From positions 1 to 26,943 of the forward strand of contig CAYGLV010000032.1 of the NCBI GenBank assembly GCA_964351025.1: a stretch of 26,943 bases of DNA, given 5' to 3'. Numbering within the stretch: the first letter of the stretch is position 1; each line of letters begins with the position of its first letter. This document shows positions 22,293-26,943 of the stretch, piece after piece. The stretch is from CAYGLV01 sp964351025 (GTDB lineage Bacteria; Actinomycetota; Thermoleophilia; Gaiellales; Gaiellaceae). The notes under the pieces are model-generated. The model was not told where the DNA came from. It saw only the letters and a list, made by a program, of their open reading frames with translations, and did not search any database. The position numbers and the translations under genes are program-made.

Positions 22293-23564
22293 TTAGGGGT
22301 AGAGCCCGCGCGTGACGGTTGCCTCGGCGACACGGGACACGGCCTGGCCATAGGCGGCGAGGCGCATGCTGACATCGCGGCGCTCGCGCACCTCCCAGGT
22401 CTCCTCGAAGGCCCGCGTGACGATGTCGTTCAGCCGCGCGTTGACCTCCTCCTCCTTCCAGAAGTACTCCTGGAGGCCCTGGACCCACTCGAAGTACGAG
22501 ACGACGACGCCCCCGGCGTTCGCCAGCACGTCGGGGAGCACGAGCACGCCGCGCTCCTCGAGGATGTCGTCGGCGCGCGGCGTGACGGGGCCGTTCGCCC
22601 CCTCGACGATGATCTTCGCCTTCACCTTGCCGGCGTTCTCGTCCGTGATCACCTGCTCCAGCGCGCATGGGGCGAGTAGGTCGCAGTCGAGCAGAACGAG
22701 CTCCTCGTTCGAGATCGCCTGCGCGCCCGGGAAGCCGGCGAGCGAGCTCGTCTCCTCCTTGAAGGCGAGCGCAGCCGGAATGTCGATCCCCTTCGGGTTG
22801 TGGAGACCGGCCGTCGAGTCGGAGATCGCGATCACCGTCGCGCCCTCCTCGTGCAGCATCCGCGCGAGGTTCGCGCCGACGTTGCCGAACCCCTGGATCA
22901 CGACGCTGAGGTCCGACAGCACCAGCTTCTGCTTCTCGACAACCGAGTGGATGCAGTAGAGGGCACCGCGAGCCGTCGCCTCGATGCGGCCGAGCGAGCC
23001 GCCGATTGCAAGCGGCTTGCCGGTGACGACGCCGAGCACCGAGTGGCCCTTGTTCATCGAGTACGTGTCGAAGATCCAGGCCATCACGCTCCCGTCGGTG
23101 CCGACGTCCGGCGCAGGGATGTCCTTCTCGGGCCCGATCTCGTTGATGATCTCGGTCGTGAAGCGGCGTGTCATCCGCTCGAGCTCGCCGCGAGAGAGCG
23201 TCTTCGGGTTGCAGACGACACCGCCCTTGGCGCCGCCGAAGGGAAGCCCCATCAGCGCGCACTTCCAGGTCATCCACATCGAGAGGGACTTGACCTCGTC
23301 GCGCGTGACATCGGGGTGATAGCGAATGCCGCCCTTCGAGGGGCCGCGGGCGACGTTGTGCGTGACCCGGTAGCCGTCGAAGACCCGGGTTGAGCCGTCG
23401 TCCATCCTCACCGGTATCGAAACCTCGATTGTCTTCTTGCACCGCTCGAGGACGTTGATCAGGTTCGGGTCGATGCCGAACACGTCGCCGACCCGGCGCA
23501 GCTGCTGCCGCGCTATCTCATAGGGGTTCTCGCGCAGATGGGAGATCGTTGGTGCGGTGGTCAT
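22293..23564 (-). CDS. gdhA: Glutamate dehydrogenase (Glu/Leu/Phe/Val dehydrogenase family)
   Basis: Cytoplasmic enzyme interconverting glutamate with 2-oxoglutarate and ammonia using NAD(P). The 423-residue length is that of hexameric GDH. Substrate domain: GYRVTHNVARGPSKGGIRYH and KCALMGLPFGGAKGGV with the catalytic lysines, and DIPAPDVGTD with the catalytic Asp. Cofactor domain: VVIQGFGNVGANLARML (G-x-G-x-x-G/A), and LAPCALEQVITDENAG, IVEGANGPVTPRAD, LANAGGVVVSYFEWVQG. The segment after GNVG carries VIAISDSTAG, with Asp at the end of strand 2, which favours NAD. ATG start with AGGAGG upstream; single-gene unit with a hairpin behind it. A link to Rex is not shown. Confidence 0.96.
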   Translation of the reverse strand: MTTAPTISHLRENPYEIARQQLRRVGDVFGIDPNLINVLERCKKTIEVSIPVRMDDGSTRVFDGYRVTHNVARGPSKGGIRYHPDVTRDEVKSLSMWMTWKCALMGLPFGGAKGGVVCNPKTLSRGELERMTRRFTTEIINEIGPEKDIPAPDVGTDGSVMAWIFDTYSMNKGHSVLGVVTGKPLAIGGSLGRIEATARGALYCIHSVVEKQKLVLSDLSVVIQGFGNVGANLARMLHEEGATVIAISDSTAGLHNPKGIDIPAALAFKEETSSLAGFPGAQAISNEELVLLDCDLLAPCALEQVITDENAGKVKAKIIVEGANGPVTPRADDILEERGVLVLPDVLANAGGVVVSYFEWVQGLQEYFWKEEEVNARLNDIVTRAFEETWEVRERRDVSMRLAAYGQAVSRVAEATVTRGLYP

Positions 23565-23590
23565 AAGTCCTCCTGACTCGGGACGGCCGC

Positions 23591-23596
23591 ACTATA
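23591..23596 (-). promoter_or_regulatory. -10 box (TATAGT) of gdhA
   Basis: TATAGT would start transcription near 23584, giving a leader of about 20 nt that contains AGGAGG 4 nt before the ATG. The -35 region is not recognisable. Confidence 0.5.
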
Positions 23597-23609
23597 CGCC
23601 CGCCTCCAG

Positions 23610-23639
23610 CCGGTGCACTTCGGTACAACCCCGCACCGG
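23610..23639. terminator. Inverted repeat after tsaD, upstream of the gdhA promoter
   Basis: CCGGTGC and GCACCGG form a 7-bp stem around a 16-nt loop, 20 bp after the tsaD stop. It could end the tsaD operon or be an operator for gdhA; no U-run decides this. Confidence 0.4.
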
Positions 23640-23658
23640 ACCTGCGCCCTATCGCGGA

Positions 23659-24624
23659 TCAGTCGAGCGACGCGTAGGCGTCGAGGTCGAGGTACGCCGG
23701 ATACGGCAGCGCCTCGACGAATCTCGCGGCGGAAGCGATCATCGCAGCGTTGTCGGTACAGAGGGAGAGCGGCGCGAAGCGCGCGCCCGGCAGCGACGCG
23801 CGCAGCTCCGAGTTGGCGGCCACGCCGCCGACGACCGCGATCGTCTCGAGCCCAGCAACTCTGGCCGCCGCCTGCGCCTGCCCGACCAGGGCCCGGACGA
23901 TCGCGCGCTGATACGAGGCGGCGAGATCGGCACGGCGCCGCTCCAGGTCCCCCGGGCCGAGATCGCGGACGGTGTAGAGCAGCGCCGTCTTCAGGCCGGA
24001 GAAGGAGAAGTCGAGCCCCGGCACCCGCGCGACGGGAAAGGAGAAGGCCTCCGGGTCGCCCTCCCGTGCCAGCCGGTCGATCGCCGCGCCGCCCGGGTAG
24101 CCGAGGCCGAGCAGGCGCGCGCCCTTGTCGAACGCCTCTCCGGCCGCATCGTCGAGCGTCGTGCCGAGCCGCCCGAAGCTTCCACGCTCCCGCACGTCGA
24201 GCAGGAGCGTGTGCCCACCGCTCGCGAGCAGGCAGAGAAACGGCGGCTCGACGGGCTCGGGCCCGAGATAGAGAGACGCAACGTGCCCGTGCAGGTGATC
24301 GATCCCCGCGAGCGGCAGCCGGCGCGCCCAGGCGATCGCCTTCGCCGCGGAGAGGCCGACGAGCAGGGCCCCGACGAGCCCGGGGCCGCGGGTGACCGCG
24401 ACCCGCTCAACGTCGCCGAGCGTTGCGTCGCCCTGCGCGAGCGCCTCTTCGATCACAGGCACGATCAGCTCGAGGTGGCGGCGGGAGGCGACCTCCGGCA
24501 CCACCCCGCCGTAGCGCGCGTGCAGGTCGGCCTGCGACGAGACGACGCTGGAGAGAATCCGCCCGCCGGGTGAGACGAGCGCGGCGGCCGTCTCGTCGCA
24601 CGACGTCTCGATCCCCAGGATCAC
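23659..24624 (-). CDS. tsaD: tRNA N6-threonylcarbamoyltransferase TsaD
   Basis: Catalytic subunit of the complex that transfers threonylcarbamoyl to A37 of ANN-decoding tRNAs (t6A). The 321 residues are full length, with ASKHA fold marks: MILGIETSCDETAAAL, GVVPEVASRRHLE and DHLHGHVASLYL, which provide the metal-binding histidine pair, CLLASGGHTLLL, DDAAGEAFDKGARLLGLGYPGG and AVVGGVAANSELR. It starts GTG with GTGA overlap with rimI and is the last gene of the UDG-tsaE-tsaB-rimI-tsaD unit. Confidence 0.98.
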   Translation of the reverse strand: MILGIETSCDETAAALVSPGGRILSSVVSSQADLHARYGGVVPEVASRRHLELIVPVIEEALAQGDATLGDVERVAVTRGPGLVGALLVGLSAAKAIAWARRLPLAGIDHLHGHVASLYLGPEPVEPPFLCLLASGGHTLLLDVRERGSFGRLGTTLDDAAGEAFDKGARLLGLGYPGGAAIDRLAREGDPEAFSFPVARVPGLDFSFSGLKTALLYTVRDLGPGDLERRRADLAASYQRAIVRALVGQAQAAARVAGLETIAVVGGVAANSELRASLPGARFAPLSLCTDNAAMIASAARFVEALPYPAYLDLDAYASLD

Positions 24625-25103
24625 GATTCGAGCGCCTTACGCTCTGCGAGCCCGTGAATGGGGTCTCTCCACATGATGAGCGCGTCCTCGCGGTTGTCGG
24701 TGTAGTAGCCGCGACGGACGCCGCGCGGGCGGAAGCCGAGCTCCTCGTAGAGCCGGATCGCGGATGCGTTGGAGACCCGCACCTCGAGCGTGTAGCCGCG
24801 CCGTTCATCGTCCGCCGTCTGCTCGAACAGCCGCTCGAGCAGCAGCGTCGCGATCCGCTGCCGCCGGCGGTGCGGCACGACGGCCACGTTCATCACGTGC
24901 CAGGCATCCACGTAGCGGGAGATGACCAGGAAGCCGACGAGCTCGTCCGTTTCGGGGTCGAAGGCGCCGAGCGAGATGGACGTCGGCTTCGCAAGCTCAC
25001 TCGCGAACATCGAGCGCGACCACGGCGTCGGGTAGGAGGCGCGCTCGATCTCCTCGATCGCGTTCAGGTCACGCAGGGCGAGGGGGCGCAGTTCGAGGCT
25101 CAC
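24621..25103 (-). CDS. rimI: RimI-type GNAT N-acetyltransferase
   Basis: GNAT-fold enzyme of 160 residues, in the position usual for RimI between tsaB and tsaD. Family features: LRPLALRDLNAIEEIERASYPTPWS at the N-terminus (substrate loop), VAVVPHRRRQRIATLLLERLF with the acetyl-CoA pyrophosphate loop R-x-x-x-x-A, and LEVRVSNASAIRLYEELGFRP with the Asn and Tyr typical of the family. RimI acetylates the N-terminus of ribosomal protein S18 in E. coli; other substrates are possible here. GTG start and 4-bp overlaps on both sides. Confidence 0.93.
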   Translation of the reverse strand: MSLELRPLALRDLNAIEEIERASYPTPWSRSMFASELAKPTSISLGAFDPETDELVGFLVISRYVDAWHVMNVAVVPHRRRQRIATLLLERLFEQTADDERRGYTLEVRVSNASAIRLYEELGFRPRGVRRGYYTDNREDALIMWRDPIHGLAERKALES

Positions 25104-25684
25104 GCGAGCGCCTTCGCGTCGGGTAGGCGCCCGTAGACCGGCTCAACCGCACCGGCCGGCCCGAAGTCGTGCGCCAGCAGGGCATGGAAGCGTGCGTGCG
25201 GCAGGTGCCGTTCGTCCTCGTCGGGCGGCACGACGGCACCCAGCTGCTCGAGCAGCAGGCGGTAGCGCACGGCGCCGTCGCCGACGCACACCGTGCCCGG
25301 CTCGAGAGCGACAGCGGCAGGCTCGAGGCAGCGCGGCCCGGGCAGGAACACCTCACGCCGCTTCGCGTCGATCACCGGCAAGGCGCCCGCCCCACCCGCG
25401 GCGAGAGCGTCGAGCGTCGAGACGCCGGCAACCGGAATCCCCAGTGCGAGCGCCAACCCGCGCGCCGCCGCAAGCCCGATCCGGATGCCCGTGAAGCTCC
25501 CCGGCCCTGTGCCGACGGCAAGCGCCTGGACGTCGCCCACGTGGGCGCCCGCCTGCCGGAGCAGAGCGTCGAGATCTGCGAGCAGCGTGACGGTCGTCGA
25601 CACCCGCTCGCCGAGCAGCTCGCCGTCGTCCACGAGCGCGCTCGTCGCGCGCCCCGTCGCAGTGTCGAATGCGAGGATCAGCAC
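25100..25684 (-). CDS. tsaB: t6A biosynthesis scaffold protein TsaB
   Basis: Non-catalytic ASKHA partner of TsaD. The 194-residue protein has the TsaB start, LILAFDTATGRATSAL, and the loop VGTGPGSFTGIRIGLAAARGLALALGIPVAGVSTLDAL, which is diagnostic of the family. The rest is a shortened second lobe with VIDAKRREVF. GTG start, one base after the tsaE stop, and 4-bp overlap with rimI. A longer in-frame version (230 residues) would run into tsaE and is rejected. Confidence 0.95.
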   Translation of the reverse strand: MLILAFDTATGRATSALVDDGELLGERVSTTVTLLADLDALLRQAGAHVGDVQALAVGTGPGSFTGIRIGLAAARGLALALGIPVAGVSTLDALAAGGAGALPVIDAKRREVFLPGPRCLEPAAVALEPGTVCVGDGAVRYRLLLEQLGAVVPPDEDERHLPHARFHALLAHDFGPAGAVEPVYGRLPDAKALA

Positions 25685-25685
25685 G

Positions 25686-26120
25686 TCAGAGCCCTTCCAG
25701 CAGCGCCGTTTCGGCGGAGTCGAGGCTGATCGTCCGGTGCTCGGTGTCGACGTGCGCGAGCCGGACGGCGAGACGCGCGGGCGGCAGGGCACCGGCAGCG
25801 GCCTCGGGCCACTCGACGAAGACGATCGCCTCGTCGAAGTACGGCTCGAGATCCCCCCACTCCGCCGCCGACATCCCGTGGAAGCGGTACAGGTCGAGGT
25901 GCGAGACGTCCAGGCGCCCGTGGTAGCGGTGTCCGATCGTGAACGTCGGGCTCGTCACCGGCGAGGTCACGCCAAGGGCCCGGCAGGCGCCGCGCACGAA
26001 CGTCGTCTTGCCCGTCCCCAGCTCGCCGGCAACGGTCACGACATCGCCGGGCTCGAGCAGCGCCGCGACGCGCGCGGCGATCGCCTCCGTCTCCCGCGGG
26101 GAGGATGAGGTCAGCTCCAC
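25686..26120 (-). CDS. tsaE: t6A biosynthesis ATPase TsaE
   Basis: Small P-loop ATPase that drives the TsaB-TsaD cycle. The 144 residues contain Walker A GELGTGKTTFVRG, TSPVTSPTFTIGHRY, the YHGRLDVSHLDLYRF block and the Walker-B-like FDEAIVFVEWPE, all typical. GTG start chosen because it begins 10 bp after the upstream UDG stop; the in-frame ATG further upstream lies inside the UDG gene. No strong Shine-Dalgarno is present, so translation probably depends on coupling. Confidence 0.94.
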   Translation of the reverse strand: MELTSSSPRETEAIAARVAALLEPGDVVTVAGELGTGKTTFVRGACRALGVTSPVTSPTFTIGHRYHGRLDVSHLDLYRFHGMSAAEWGDLEPYFDEAIVFVEWPEAAAGALPPARLAVRLAHVDTEHRTISLDSAETALLEGL

Positions 26121-26130
26121 GCGGGAGAGA

Positions 26131-26808
26131 CTAGAAGAGGCCGAGCTGCGTGGCGGCAGCTTCCGAGTCGGCTGCCTCGACGGTCTCCGGTTGCGCAGCG
26201 GCCACGGTGGGCAGCCCGGCGGGCGCAACCTGCCCCAGCAGACCCGGAATGCGACCGAAGTCCTCGGCCAGCACCTTCAACATGGCAGGCGTGTAGAGGG
26301 CGGCGGCCGGATGGTAGATCGGGTACAGCGTGACGCGAAGCCCGCCGAGGGAGACCTCCTGCTCGACGCCGTGCACGCGCGTGATCCCGAGCGGGCTGCC
26401 GGAGAGGAGCTTGGTGGCGAAGTTGCCGAGCGTCGCGACGAGCTTCGGCCGAATCAGCTCGATCTGGCGGACGAGGTGCGGCTCGCAGGCAGCGATCTCG
26501 TCCGGAAGCGGGTCGCGGTTCCCGGGAGGGCGGCATTTCAAGACATTCGCTATCCACACGTCCGAGCGCTGGAGGCCGATCTCGCCGAGCAGCCGCTCGA
26601 GCAGCTTCCCCGCCTGGCCGACGAACGGCATGCCTTGCTGGTCCTCGTGGAAGCCCGGCGCCTCGCCGACGAACATCAGGTCGGCGTCAGGGTCGCCGGC
26701 GCCGAAGACGACCTGTGTTCGCGTCGCCGCGAGAGCACAGAGCTCGCACGTGGCCGTCTCCTCGGCGTAGGCGCGCAGCGCCGCGGCGCGCGTCACGACA
26801 TCGTCCAT
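26131..26808 (-). CDS. Uracil-DNA glycosylase, 4Fe-4S family 4 type
   Basis: DNA repair enzyme that removes uracil from DNA; family 4 (UDGa) members carry a 4Fe-4S cluster. The 225-residue product has Cys21-x2-Cys24 (TCELCALAATRT), the active-site GEAPGFHEDQQGMPFVGQAGKLL, NVLKCRPPGNRDPLPDEIAAC, whose two cysteines complete the cluster, LVATLGNFATKLL, and YPIYHPAAALYTP with the late active-site His. The last 35 residues form an Ala/Val-rich tail. The ATG start lies 8 nt from a TAGACT box, so this is the first gene of the tsa operon; longer starts (264 residues) read through that promoter. Confidence 0.95.
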   Translation of the reverse strand: MDDVVTRAAALRAYAEETATCELCALAATRTQVVFGAGDPDADLMFVGEAPGFHEDQQGMPFVGQAGKLLERLLGEIGLQRSDVWIANVLKCRPPGNRDPLPDEIAACEPHLVRQIELIRPKLVATLGNFATKLLSGSPLGITRVHGVEQEVSLGGLRVTLYPIYHPAAALYTPAMLKVLAEDFGRIPGLLGQVAPAGLPTVAAAQPETVEAADSEAAATQLGLF

Positions 26809-26816
26809 CGCGGTGG

Positions 26817-26822
26817 AGTCTA
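26817..26822 (-). promoter_or_regulatory. -10 box (TAGACT) of the UDG-tsa operon
   Basis: TAGACT precedes the UDG ATG by 8 nt with no Shine-Dalgarno, giving a leader of about 1-2 nt. The same hexamer stands before the permease operon. Confidence 0.45.
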
Positions 26823-26854
26823 GGACGCGCGGCGGACGCACGATCCGACAGATC

Positions 26855-26943
26855 TCAAGCGCAGCCGCAGGAGCCGCCGCAGCACCCACCGCCGCCCCCA
26901 CCGAGGCTCGGCTGCGACGTCGCACCGTGAACGGCGAAGGCGG
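26855..26943 (-). CDS. Possible C-terminal fragment of a Cys/Gly-rich protein
   Basis: The reading frame entering from the right edge ends with LGGGGGGCCGGSCGCA and a TGA, 46 bp before the UDG start. A glycine-rich linker followed by a cysteine cluster at the very C-terminus is a pattern seen in real metal- or thiol-binding proteins, but only 28 residues are visible and other frames are open too. Family not recognised. Confidence 0.35.
   Translation of the reverse strand, partial: AFAVHGATSQPSLGGGGGGCCGGSCGCA

Noticed and set aside
1..26943. CRISPR arrays, insertion sequences, tRNA or rRNA genes
   Set aside because: No regularly spaced repeats, transposase motifs or tRNA-like TTCRANY arms with matching acceptor stems were found by eye.

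Overview
The window is GC-rich DNA with tightly packed, mostly minus-strand operons. Many genes overlap by 1-4 bp (GTGA, ATGA or TGATG junctions), GTG starts are common, and several first genes have a TANNNT -10 box 6-8 nt upstream of the start codon with no Shine-Dalgarno. Together with the gene content (Rex, a pair of RCK proteins beside an APC permease, K+-independent H+-pyrophosphatase, DUF1844-like protein), this points to a deep-branching high-GC actinobacterium. Thermoleophilia is my best guess by inference; no rRNA or other marker in the window proves it.

Layout. (1) 1-3225, minus: a cobalamin riboswitch leads an operon of two DUF4430 (transcobalamin-like fold) exported proteins, an EcfT membrane protein and a two-domain EcfA ATPase that runs off the left edge. 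It is probably a vitamin B12 (or precursor) importer with its own extracellular capture proteins. (2) 3247-4052, plus: VanZ-like protein and a HAD-like protein. (3) 4034-10140, minus: two APC-type permeases fused to C-terminal universal-stress-protein domains, a small two-helix membrane protein between them, two TrkA/RCK proteins and a secreted PQQ-type sugar dehydrogenase; this resembles the mycobacterial ceoB/ceoC-permease neighbourhood and may be a K+ or amino-acid transport unit. (4) 10209-13169, minus: a large secreted subtilase. (5) 13310-15349, minus: membrane H+-pyrophosphatase.

(6) 15452-18395: a divergent pair around an 18-bp palindromic operator. Leftward is a DGC-domain/DtxR-like fusion regulator; rightward is a single polypeptide joining an FTR1 iron permease to a NapH/FtrD-like polyferredoxin. 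This looks like a compact metal-sensing and redox-coupled iron-uptake module and is the most distinctive item in the window. (7) 18405-21138, minus: DUF1844-like protein, GCS2-type carboxylate-amine ligase and a family-4 glycosyltransferase. (8) 21174-22119, minus: glutaredoxin-like protein and the redox repressor Rex, with a Rex-like operator between them. (9) 22293-23564, minus: glutamate dehydrogenase followed by a strong hairpin. (10) 23659-26808, minus: a tightly packed housekeeping operon, uracil-DNA glycosylase, TsaE, TsaB, RimI and TsaD (t6A tRNA modification). A possible cysteine-rich gene tail lies at the right edge.

No tRNA, rRNA, insertion sequence, phage gene or CRISPR array was seen. 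All functional statements rest on motif recognition by eye; no database search was run.
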